A stretch of DNA of 64,000 nucleotides from Ulota crispa. Its lineage: Eukaryota; Streptophyta; Bryopsida; Orthotrichales; Orthotrichaceae. Under the pieces are notes generated by a model. The model worked only from the letters and a program-made list of their open reading frames with translations, was not told where the DNA came from and made no database searches. Where the stretch lies: positions 9,300,001 through 9,364,000 of the forward strand of contig OY987243.1 of NCBI GenBank assembly GCA_963920765.1, written 5' to 3'. Shown in pieces: positions 35,056 through 46,324 of this stretch. The first letter of the stretch is position 1; each line of letters begins with the position of its first letter. Both the position numbers and the translations under genes were made by a program.

Positions 35056-35815
35056 CCTCACACAGTAGTCAATACTAGTCTCAGTGCTCAAGCGCAGCCA
35101 CGCCCCAAAGGAGCTAGCCTCCGATCACAACAGTCGGCTGCAGTCACGGTCATTGAAGGACCGAACCAAAACCTTGGTCCATACCCGGACCTTGCTAATA
35201 CCTAGATTTAATCTAGTCGGACCTACCGCCGGGTATCAATCCGCCTCCAAGCCTCAAACTCCGCCGTACTGAGCCAGCAGGTCCGCCTCCCAATTTTCAA
35301 AATGTTTTTGACTAAGAGGGAAAGGGAAATAGGGCCATTAATTGGACTCATCCACCCTTTGTCTTAGGTAAATATTTAACCAATTAGCCCAAAGAATGGA
35401 GAGATCCTTGTTTCAATTGAATTAAGAATACATCATAAAGGGCACGTAGATCCACAAGACGTCATATTTGCATTAGGTACCCAGGAAAGGAATTAACTCC
35501 TGGCATTTTGAATGCATTTACAACTCTCCAAGAAAATTTGGATAATCCTTGATTCTTGAGTACTAAAGGATTCAAAAATCCTTGATCCTTGAGTATAGAA
35601 GCCGGTCTATGTTGTGATTATTTGTCACAAGATAATAACCTAAACCGGCCCATTTGTACGGGATGAACTATCAACCCTCTAAAGTGTTGTGATTATTTAT
35701 CTCTAGAGTAGAATCATTATACGTTGATCCAGTACCACCATATCACGAAGAAATGGAGGCCATTCACGATTAAAACGTAGGGCATGTGAACCTCCATGAC
35801 AACGTATGATTACTC
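35056..35815. other. Non-coding DNA
   Basis: No gene, RNA or complete element recognised. Confidence 0.5.
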
Positions 35816-35819
35816 ACGT

Positions 35820-37970
35820 TGTCCTGATGGAAATCTCTCCATCATGTAGATACTCGTTATTTATTTATGTTTGTGTTGATTTCAATAAATCAACAGTTGT
35901 GGCAAAGTAGGTGGTCGTGGTGAGGACCACGGTTTAGTGACAACGCAGTGACCATAGATTTTAATGCACTGTGCCGTCTTGTCACATGCGCAATTCAAAA
36001 GGGTAGGTAGCGGATTGGCTGAGCCAATTTCCTGCCTCACTAGTTGCCAAGTCGTGAGCCGCCATCACCACTCAACGAGTCCGATGAAATTCAAATCTGG
36101 ACCAATGAGCGGCCAGAGACGACCGCTTCTCCAGCCAACCAAGTCTACGACTTGGCAACTTAAAACAAATGTTTGACGCTATTATATACCCGCAAAGGCA
36201 CATAATCACTTTACGGTGGTGTTTATTTTGTAATTTAATCATTTTTATATGTTTATCTCGATGTTTGGGAAAGCTCATATATTTTGCCTTCGTTTAAATA
36301 AAAATACTAAGGGTTTAGAAGTCAATGGAAAAGGTATGAAAGGAAAAGGAGTTTGGCATCTATAGTGAGGTTTAGATAGAGAGGAGCATAGGCTGATGTG
36401 TTCCACTTTTTTACCTTAGATACGGTCAAAATTAAGAAAGGGAGATTCCTTAGTAGTTGGAAGTTAGTACATGAATGTTGGTGAGAAGAGGGAAGAAATC
36501 TTGAAACTTTGATGTGAGAGAGTTTTTTATGTATACATGATTTTGAATTGAAGTTTGAAGGGGTTGTTTTTTTTATGATTACTTTTCCAAAATAAGTTTG
36601 CAAGTTTGATTTGGAGTTGTAATGCAATAATTATGAGTATTTGAATTTTAGAGCCAAAAAGTCAAACTATGAAGAAAGGCTGAGACTTTGACAAACCATA
36701 GCTTATGATTTATATATCACTTTGCAACAAGATTTTAAGAGAGTATTCATCTTAGCTTTAGCGCTTTAAAGTGTCCTTAAACTTGAGATTTGAAGCTTGA
36801 GGAGAAAGTTATGGAGGTGTAAAGAATTGAAGGTGGCTGCTAATTTGTTATGAGAAGGCCAATACTTTGAAGAGCTACAACTTTTGGATAATATGAAATT
36901 TTTTTTTGAAAATTTTAGGAGTTATATTTTGTTGTCATAGCTTTCCAAATTATTTTTAATCATTCTATTTGGAGTCTTATTGAAGAAGTTATAGTATGTA
37001 AGAGTTGGAAGTTTGGGTGCTCTTTAAATATTTGAAACTCACACTTTGATTGATTAGAACTTTTGAATAGAGTTTTATTTTAAAGTAAAAATTTTACAGA
37101 TTGTAGCTGGTGATATCATCTTTTCAAATTGATATCACGCTTCTATGAGTGATGTATAGAAAAAAAATTATAGAGGTTTATAAAGGCAGTGTTTAGTTTG
37201 CAAGGAAGAAGAAAAGCCTCTACTTTGAACCCGCATATCTTTTGGACAGTAGCTTAGATTAAGTTGAAATTTGGAGAGATTTTGGAAGATTAGAAGAGTT
37301 TTTCAAATTGCTATTACACTTAGTATTTAGATTTTTGAATTATCTGTGACACTAGATAAAATGTTGCAGCTTTTTTAAGACTTGTTATTTGTGATTTTTC
37401 TCATTGTTTTTATTAAAACATGAAGACTTGAAGACATAAAGATTTAAAGACCTGAAAATATGAAGACTTTTAGAGGAATGTCTTGGATTTATTTTTTATG
37501 TATGTGTGGAATGTGGCTTTGTTATTCCTAGCCGGTTTTGAAGGCTCGTTTGTCAATTCATTTCTATTTTGTTTTGTAAACCTTGTCGCGGATAGTTTGA
37601 GTTAAACTAAATATAACTCCATTTATTGTCGTGGTGACAAAGTGAGATTGATCATCTACATGGTCAAGACTTGCTCTGTTCTCACAATCTGGAATTTTGG
37701 CTAGTAGATCGTGAATTTGAATTTATGATCTCATTATATGGACGGCAGCTCATGTCTGCTGTCCCGATCTACCCATCTTGTATCCAGTGGGCTCTAATCC
37801 CTACCTTGACCCTCATACCTCTAGAGCCAGCTACAGGATAGGTCAATGGAAGACTGATGACTGAAGATCTGAAAAATGAAGATCAAGATCAAAAACAATT
37901 TTAGTCAGTAACGCACGATCGCAGCGAGACATCCTGCATGTTCCCAAGGCGCACTTTTCTCAACCCGACA
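35820..37970 (+). mobile_element. Solo LTR, same family as 20633-22781
   Basis: A 2,151-bp unit starting TGTC and ending GACA, flanked by ACGT on both sides (35816-35819, 37971-37974). It aligns over its whole length with the copy at 20633. Compared with that copy it shows many C-to-T and G-to-A differences, as expected for long-methylated DNA. The repeated TGAAGACTTGAAGACAT words near 37420 are part of the LTR. It looks like a complete LTR without internal region. Confidence 0.75.
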
Positions 37971-38420
37971 ACGTCCCCATTTCAATTGACTACAAAATCT
38001 AGCGTGTAGAATATTAAGTAGATTGTCTTCTTCTTTGTTCATCATTGTATGTTATAGGCTTGGTAGTAAAGATCCATTGCTTGGAAGGCATCTTTGTTGG
38101 AAATCTACAACCAAACCTACCCTCTTGCTATTATAGTTCATTTTCCAGTTTTATTAGAACCCGATTGTGCTTGTACTTATTTTTTGAGGGGAGAAGTTTA
38201 AGCATTCACAAGTAGGGCCCACTTTCTTCTAGTTGTTCTGTTATTATTTGCTGAGAACAACTATATAGACATTTATTAATAATTATTTTGCCCCTAAAAT
38301 ACATAATGTTTACATGATTGTACTAATGATAATTATAGATGAGTTGTGGGTTAGTCAAAGTTTAGTTGTGTAAGTTATTTATGGGAGTACTGTGAGTTGT
38401 ATTAGTGTAATTTTGTAATT

Positions 38421-39297
38421 GTTATTGAATTGTAGTTGAGTTGTAATTGAGAGGCTATTGAGTTGTAGTTAAGTCGTGGTTGAGTCGTGGTTGAGTTGTG
38501 GTTGAGTCGTAGTTGAGTCATGGTTGAGTCGTAGTTGAGTTGTGGTTGAGTCTTGGTTGAATCGTAGTTGAGTCATAGTTGAGTCATAGTTGAGTTGTGG
38601 TTGAATCGTAGTTGAGTCATAGTTGAGTTATAGTTGAGTCATACATGAGTCGTAGTTGGATTGTGGTTGAGTTGTTGTTGAGTCGTAGTTGAGTCGTTGT
38701 TGAGTCGTAGTTGAGTCTTGATTGAATCGTAGTTGAGTCATAGTTGAGTCATAATTGAGTCATAGTTGAGTTGTAGTTGAGTTGTGGTTGAGTCGTCGTT
38801 GAGTTGTTGTTGAGTCGTAGTTGAGTCTTGGTTGAGTCTTGATTGAATCATAGTTGAGTCATAGTTGAATCATAGTTGAGTCATAGTTGAATCATAGTTG
38901 AGTCATAGTTGAATCATAGTTGAGTCATAGTTGAATCATAGTTGAGTCATAGTTGAATCATAGTTGAGTCATAGTTGAATCATAGTTGAGTCATAGTTGA
39001 ATCATAGTTGAGTCATAGTTGAATCATAGTTGAGTCATAGTTGAATCATAGTTGAGTCATAGTTGAATCATAGTTGAATTGTAGTTGAATCGTGATTGAG
39101 TCGTGGTTGAGTCATGGTTGAATCATGGTTGAATCGTAATTGAATCATAGTTGAGTTGTGATTGAGTTGTAGTTGAGTCGCGGTTGAGTTGTAGTTGAGT
39201 CATGGTTGAATTGTCGTTGAGTAATCATTGAGTCATTGTTGAATCGTGGTTGAATCGTAGCTGAGTCGTAGTTGAGTTGTAGCTGAGTCATAGCTTA
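38421..39297. repeat. 11-bp satellite with a 22-bp higher-order block
   Basis: The unit is GTGGTTGAGTC and close variants (GTAGTTGAGTC, ATAGTTGAGTC, ATAGTTGAATC), about 80 copies. From about 38846 to 39070 alternating ATAGTTGAGTC and ATAGTTGAATC form about ten nearly identical 22-bp dimers. Flanks to about 39720 contain decayed relatives (GAGTCGTA words). It has no stable coding frame. Confidence 0.9.
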
Positions 39298-40019
39298 GTG
39301 GTTACCTAATCATCATGCAGTTGTATAGTAGTTCTTGTTCAATTATGGCATAGGGATAATTTAATGTCTACAAAGTCATGGCATAGTCATAGTGCTATCA
39401 TAGTTTAGTCGTTAATTAGATACTGCAAAGTTATATAGTGATGATCAATAAATCATGCTATAGTACTATTTTAGTGGCTACAGAGTTGTACTAGAGTTAC
39501 ATTTTATTAGCCATTGAATAATAACAAAGTCATAATTCATTGGACAAGTAGTTATTGCAGAAGTGATTTTGTAGTCACAAATTCATGGCTTAGTAGTAAT
39601 ACAGTGAACATTGAGTAATATGAGAGTCGTGCAGTTGTACTAGTTACTGAGTTATTGAATAATAAGACCATATTTGCTACAAACATATCTTAGTTGCCAT
39701 TGAGTCCTACTAGAGTCGTACATTTCTAGCATCTGAATTCAATCACACTTCACATGAAATCTAGGAGTTGCTACTTAGTTGTCATCTAGTCGTCACTTAC
39801 TCCATAATTAATACACATAGTTACTTCAAAATATATATCAATTGTATACACTAGATCAAAAAGCTTCATGTATATTAGAAACTCATAGTGCATCTACTAC
39901 TTATTTAGCAAGCATAGATTATAACACATTGCCTTTTGTATCCACTCAACATCATGTGCACACGCTTGCAATTCCATATAGACAATAAAAGCAAAACATC
40001 AAACTTAGTTACAATGTGG
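39298..40019. other. Decayed satellite edge and AT-rich DNA
   Basis: Scattered GAGTCGT and TAGTTG words fade out by about 39720. Nothing else recognised. Confidence 0.5.
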
Positions 40020-40335
40020 TATCGTTTGGAGCCAAAAAACGCTGATAAGTGTGCGGAACAAGCAAACTTGCAAAGAACACGAAACCAACAAATCTAGGGA
40101 AGAGCACAGAGCCAACAAACTTTAACAAGTGCAAGATGCAAGCAAACTTGAGAAGAATGCGGAGCGCATAAACTTGAGAAAAGTGTGGAGCGACAAACCT
40201 AAGAAGATTACAGTGCAAACAAACCTCAACGGAGCAAACAAACATGAGAAGAATACAGAGCCAACAAACTTTGACAAGTGCATAGTGTCAACAAACTCTC
40301 AAAAGAGCACGGAGCCAGCAAACTACGTCTGTAGA
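40020..40335. repeat. About 28-bp degenerate tandem repeat
   Basis: About ten units built on GAGCCAACAAACTTGAGAAG and GAGCACG with variable spacing. ORFs across it on both strands are products of the repeat. Confidence 0.65.
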
Positions 40336-43300
40336 GCTAAATCCTATTTTAGGGATAATTGCTATTAAAACTTAAAATATTAATTTTTTGGCAAATTTAA
40401 CATTAGCAATGTGTCTAAAACACATATTTATCTCAAAACAGACTATTTACATGCTAAAATTCAAATTGTAAAGCATTTGTAACAAATTTTTTGTAAAATT
40501 TAAAATTCTAACTTCTAACATTTGAATGTGTTAATTTTTTTTTTAAAACAAATCATATATTTTTTATTTCTATCTATCTTTTAAAAAAAATATAAATTTT
40601 ATTATTATTATTATGAAACATACAATTTTAAGCTTTCAAAGAGCTTTAATTGTAGCTTTTTAATTGTTGTTAATAATTGTAATAATAATAATTGAATTTA
40701 TGACTCAAATACAACTAAGCTATAACTAGCACATGCTTGGAGAATATTGTAATGATCTCACTACGACTCATGTAAATCTAAAATACGACTAAAGTTCCGC
40801 TAATGCCTAAACTTACGATTTAGTAAGCTAGCCAAAATACACCCCTTTTAAGTAGTCGATTGGAATTGAAGTAGGAAGAGCATGACATTTTTTGTTTTGT
40901 AAACATTTTTTGGTAGAAGCTATTGAATTGTTCGCCGAAGAGGACTTATTAGCATGTGCAAGGTAGTAGTAAACATTTGGTTATTGGCACTCTATGCAAT
41001 GCACTCATTACTAACACTGATGAGATGAGCTAGTCCGGACATTTTAAACAACTCAAGAGAATGGGTTAAGAGGAAGAAGAACAAGCAATAAACAACTGGA
41101 CTAGAACAACTACATAACAAATACACTACAATTGTAGGAGTAATTGAATCAGTTTGTAGTCGCTTAGTAGTCAGTGTATAATCTCGTAGTTGTTGTTTAG
41201 TCAATGTAAAGTCGGAGCTTAGTCTTGTAGTTGTTGTGTAGTTAATATCAAGTGAATTTACAATCGAGTAGTTGTTTAGCAGTGGCAATGATCTAGTTGT
41301 TTTCATGACCAAATTTGAGGATAAAAGCTTCAAAAATGTATCACAAGTGGCAAAATAGTTCAATTGAGAAGAAGAAATGCATTGCATCTACAATACAACA
41401 GCATCTGTATAGTCCCTAATTAGATGTAGCATTCTAGCACTAATCAATGACTGTGGAACAACTAGGAAACCACTCATTAATGTGCACATCTTCCAACCAA
41501 AATAAAATGGTATCGGAAGCTGCAACACAAACAGCCTAAATATGAATCTTATTTAATTTTATTCTATCAAGAGTTGTTTTATAATCGTTTTGTAGTAATA
41601 CCCTAGTAGTAAAGAAGAAGGAGTTGTTTATTCATACGACTCATATACAACTCTAAGTCAAAAATGTCAGATTGCTCTGATGGCAGCAAAGATTTCATCT
41701 GATCATGAACCCAAAATTGTTCATCCCAAAATGTACACAACAGACCTCATCCTCCAAGACAAATAAACAACTGCACTACAACTGCTACAACTTCAGCCAT
41801 GACTAGAGTTGCTTTGTTGTCATTGTGCAGTTGTTTAGGACAATAAGTTGTTTGCTGTCAGTCAGATTTACCAACGTTTTCTACTAGTAATTAAAGTGAA
41901 AGTAGGTGATCTTTGTATTGACCAATTAGTGGATGTTACAATGGAAGTTGAAGGGGAGATAACATCATTGGTTGTCATATGTGATATATTAGAAGAGAAA
42001 ATGTAGAACATCATTTTTGTGCTTTTTACTTGTGAAGTTGGTGACCTAAAAGTCATGGTGAAGCAATCACCAAATGATCCTCATTTTTAAAATAAATATC
42101 AAAAGAGTAAATATTTCCAAAATGTAGTATCATTTTTAAAACTCCAAATTGATTCCTATCTTTTGACATTGTGATAGTTGCTCTTAAAAGTAGATTTTTT
42201 TCAAACTTTAAACTGAACTTCCCTTTTCAGCTTTCAACTTTGACAATGCCTATTACAAAATTCAACAACATTAAAGTTTGAGGAGCTTGAGTGGTACTTA
42301 TCAAAGTTTCATAAAACACAAGATGTTTCATAGACTTTGAAAAACAGTGAACCTTATGATAGAGGATGCATAATTTTGATGTTTTAGTCACTATTGTGTC
42401 ATTACTCAAGAGGGAGGGATGGAAAACAATATTTAAGATTTTTAGTGTTCAACTTCCAAATTGCCACTTGAGCATATTCTTTCACCTTTGAAATGTATAG
42501 TATTCAAAGAAATGAAATCAATGCAAATAAAGCAATGGGAAATTTTTCTTCAAGAAATTGAAGAACTAAACATTGTCAACAAAGTGGGTTTTGATTCCTA
42601 GACAATGGAAGATGAAAGAATTTGTGGCTAAATTTTGTACTAACCTAATATGACATTTCTAATCTTAGAGTTTTGTAAAGTTCAATTATTAAAAAGCATG
42701 TTGATCAATGATCAACAACATCTTGATGGCTCAAGAAATAATGATGACTAATATGAGAAATGATATATACAATTTGATGTTCAATTTAGTATGATGCTAT
42801 TGTTTACACAAAAATAAGCACTAGCAACTGAAAGGCTTTAGAATCCACTTTTGAGTTGCCACATTGATATGTATTTTTGCAATTGAAAGCAATCATGAAA
42901 AAATACATTTCAATTAATTCTTAACCCCTAAACGCTAAGGCAAACGTTTTCTGTTTATTGGCGGTGAAAACTTGGAGAGGTGACTCTCCAATTTATAATA
43001 AACTACGTGCAATAAAAAATAGGGTCAATTTAATTCATTGGAGGTAAATTTTATATTTTTGTTAGAAATACCATAGCATTAAAAATATGTCTATTACTTC
43101 ATTATATGTAAAATAGGGTGGTGAATAATGCCTTCACTTTAGAATTTTGAAGAAAAAAATAGGGTACAAAACATAAGATCCTCTAGAAAGTGTTTAGTAG
43201 GATGAGTTTGATTATTATTGTTTGACAAGATTGAATGAAAAATTAAATACATTTTTTCCAAGTTTTGAAAAGAATGGATGGAAATTTGTTCAAAATTACT

Positions 43301-45863
43301 TGGACAGCTAGGCATGAGCGTGCAAACTTGTGTGTGATGTGGGATTGTGATAGGTTCTTTGCTTAAGTTTTTGTGTGGTAGGGGACTATAATTGGTTGTC
43401 TGCATAAGATTGTGTGTGGTGTGGGACTAATTGGTTGTTTGCTTTAGCATCATGTTCTTTGCTACGTTTTCTCTCTCAAAGGTGTTTTTTTGTAATTAAA
43501 ATGCTGTAAGGGCCAAAGTCTTCTATAAACCCATTGTATACACATAATTTTTTCTTATGGTACTTTTGTGTTTGTAAAAAAATAGGGTTTGAAAAATTAG
43601 GCCATACAACCATTTATAAATAAGCATAGGATATCCTAAAATACACTATAGTAGCTTTTTATCTAAAGAAAGGGAGGAAAAATTACCTTAAAAAATATAA
43701 ATATCCCCCATTTAATTACTCCATAATCGCAAGTGGTATCCAATTGTAAAGGGGTGTGACCCCCTCAAGGGTGAAAAAGCATTTTGCAAGACACAAAAAG
43801 CAATTTTTTACTTGATTTTTTTTCTAGAAGTGAACATATATACATGATCTATCATAGAAGGTAAAGACAACCTCACCAAATACACTTGTGTTTTTAGGTA
43901 ACCCAAACTATGAGAAAATTCAAAACCACGGTGTTAGGTCCCATGCTGCCCTTCTTGCAATTTTCATGAGGTCAACATGTATTGTTGACTTTTGCAATAG
44001 CTAGACATTTGCCAAACCAATGATACAACTAGAGTCATTGTAGAGTTCATTGTAATCAAGCCGGTCATGGTGACCAACCCGACGTTTAAGGATTAAATGT
44101 TCAGCATGACCTTCCAAATCATTTGGAAGTTTATTTTTTTGTTAGAACATTTATATAAATTATATTTGGTCTAGATCAAATCTCTCTTCACATTATTGTT
44201 TGGTTCTTACATGACTAAGAATCATATACAAATGATCAATATCAATTGAAATATGAAGAGATTTGGATTATTATTGAAGTCGATAACAATTTGACCATAT
44301 ACAAAACTATACATTTTTCTTCATATAACATGATTGGGTTGTGTGTATTTCTAATGCTTTGTTCTATGCATAGATTTCAAGAAAGCAATTGTTTAGATCA
44401 CCTTGACATTCAAAAATAAAAATAATGGAGATTGACCTATAACATTAGATTTGTAAGGCACGACTTTGAATTAACAAAAAATCACTTATTTACTCAATTG
44501 AACAAGATTTTGTGTAACCTTGTTTTGGTACTTTGCATTAGTTTGTATTCGTTTTTACACTAAGAAATTTTGAATTTTGTTGATATCAAAGAAAAAAGGC
44601 AATTCCTAAATGTACAAAAAGTGAAGAATTTGTTGCTTTATGAACTATTAAAGTTTGAAGCATACAACATTCTATGTATGAGAGGCATGTGAGCAAAGCA
44701 CAAGAAGCAAACAACAATGTTTAACCCCTAAATGCCCAAGGCACCCAATTTGGGTGTTTACAAAACTTTGTAGATGAATAAAACCTTATTAAAGCACTAA
44801 TTTTGGTAATTTTTCCTATACAAGTTTGTTTTGAAGTCTATTTCTAACATCAAAAATCTGATTTTGAAAATGAATGTTGATGATTTTTCTACTCAAGATT
44901 TTGTACAAGGGTGTCCACTGCAATCTTGAGTTTGCTAGTGTTGGGAAATTTTGAAAATGAGCCTCAAATACACTAGAGCTTGGAGAAATTTCCACATTAG
45001 AAATTCATTTAAAAAAAGGTAGGAGTAGATTTTGAAAGCCGTAAATTGATTGAGCTTAGACATGTAATGCCCTTAATGCTCATATCTTTTTGGTGACCAA
45101 CTTTTTAGATATGACATGTGAAATATTGAGGATTAGAAGACTTCAGGTTACTTTTGCAATTTTAACACCCTCATGTTCAAACATTATAATCTTTCAAACT
45201 ATAAATGATATAGTTGCATCTTCTTTTTCCATGTAATCTTTAACATGTCTAGTTTAAATTAGTACGGATACAATTTAAAAAAAGTTGATGAGATTTATGA
45301 AAAGATTGGTTGATTGTCATGTTTCATGAAAATTTTAAAAAGCCCAAAAAAGGCCTTGGGCATAGGGGTGAAGAAAATTGCAAGTAACAAGGAAACCACA
45401 TTTGGTGATTGCTAGTTTATTCTGCAATTATTGGTGAAATTATAATTCTCTAGCAACATAAATCAGCTATACCCTCTAAATTCACACTTGTTCATTCATA
45501 TCAACCAAGGTTTGGCTAACTTTTAAATAGTCCAACTAGTTGATATCCTATTTTATGAAAAGAGTCATCTAAAATCCATCCATCCTATTTAAATATTAAA
45601 GACGATATTTCTTTTGCTATTTTCCCACTCATTGATCAATTTTGTCCTGTCGAAGTTTTTTTTGATATCCTCCACTCACAAATCCAATTGATAATTTTGC
45701 CATTCCACCGGAGTACTCTCTATTACAGCCTGTTCTCCCTGGTCATTTTTCTGAGGTTGTTGACATGCCTTCTTGTGCCTATCCAGCGGCACTGAGGTTC
45801 AAACGTCCAATATCCAAACTGAACGTACATAACTTACTCATCCATAACTTTGTCATCTACGGT
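40336..45863. other. AT-rich gene-free stretch
   Basis: No protein or RNA gene found. It includes the second copy of the dispersed repeat (about 43800-44010), words like TAGTTGTTTAGGAC and TTTCTACTAGT near 41845-41887 that resemble a CACTA-type end without a matching partner, and poly-A/T tracts near 40500-40620. The BOP1 promoter presumably starts at its right edge. Confidence 0.5.
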
Positions 45864-46149
45864 GGGATATTCATCCATCCACGGTCGGTTATTCATCCAC
45901 CCACGGTCGGTTATTCATCCACCCACGGTCGGTTATTCATCCACCCACGGTCGGTTATTCATCCACCCACGGTCGGTTATTCATCCACCCACGGTCGGTT
46001 ATTCATCCACCCACGGTCGGTTATTCATCCACCCACGGTCGGTTATTCATCCACCCACGGTCGGTTATTCATCCACCCACGGTCGGTTATTCATCCACCC
46101 ACGGTCGGTTATTCATCCACCCACGGTCGGTTATTCATCCACCCACGGT
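45864..46149. repeat. 22-bp minisatellite upstream of BOP1
   Basis: One variant unit (45864-45885) followed by 12 perfect head-to-tail 22-bp units (45886-46149) containing TTATTCATCCACCCACGG. It ends about 175 bp before the BOP1 start codon. Because 22 is not a multiple of 3, open frames through it on the plus strand cycle every 66 bp and are not genes. The perfect identity suggests recent expansion or assembly copying. Confidence 0.95.
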
Positions 46150-46173
46150 CGGTAAGTGGTTTCATCCATAGGG

Positions 46174-46186
46174 GTTTAGGGTTTTG
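46174..46186 (-). promoter_or_regulatory. Telo-box in the BOP1 promoter/5' leader
   Basis: GTTTAGGGTTTT, the reverse complement of AAAACCCTAAAC, lies about 140 bp before the BOP1 start codon. Telo-boxes are common in plant promoters of ribosomal-protein and ribosome-biogenesis genes, which fits BOP1. Function here is inferred. Confidence 0.55.
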
Positions 46187-46324
46187 GGGGTTTTAGGTTT
46201 TGAGATCGAACCTCTGTTTCCGAAGTTTCGCTACTTCCGCCATGATCCGGCAGCTCTTCGAGGTTGCGAGGATTATTGAATTGTTGCTTTTCTTAGCGTC
46301 GTGAGTTTCATTTTTGGTGGCCAA

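Noticed and set aside
32662-35815. Full-length LTR retrotransposon ending at the 35820 LTR
   Set aside because: The 35820-37970 unit has its own target duplication on both sides, and no internal protein sequence or matching LTR lies to its left.
41868-43405. Several minus-strand ORFs of 60-90 aa
   Set aside because: Low-complexity AT-rich translations without conserved motifs or splice context.
45864-46149. CRISPR-like direct repeats
   Set aside because: Units are strictly head to tail with no unique spacers, in an intron-rich eukaryotic genome.
45765-46196. Long open frames with repeated HPPTVGYSSTHGRLFIHPRS-like peptide
   Set aside because: Pure product of the 22-bp minisatellite; two frames are open at once and no domain or splice context exists.
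46301-46324. Earlier BOP1 start giving MSFIFGGQ
   Set aside because: The codon at 46301 is GTG; the first ATG in frame is 46325.
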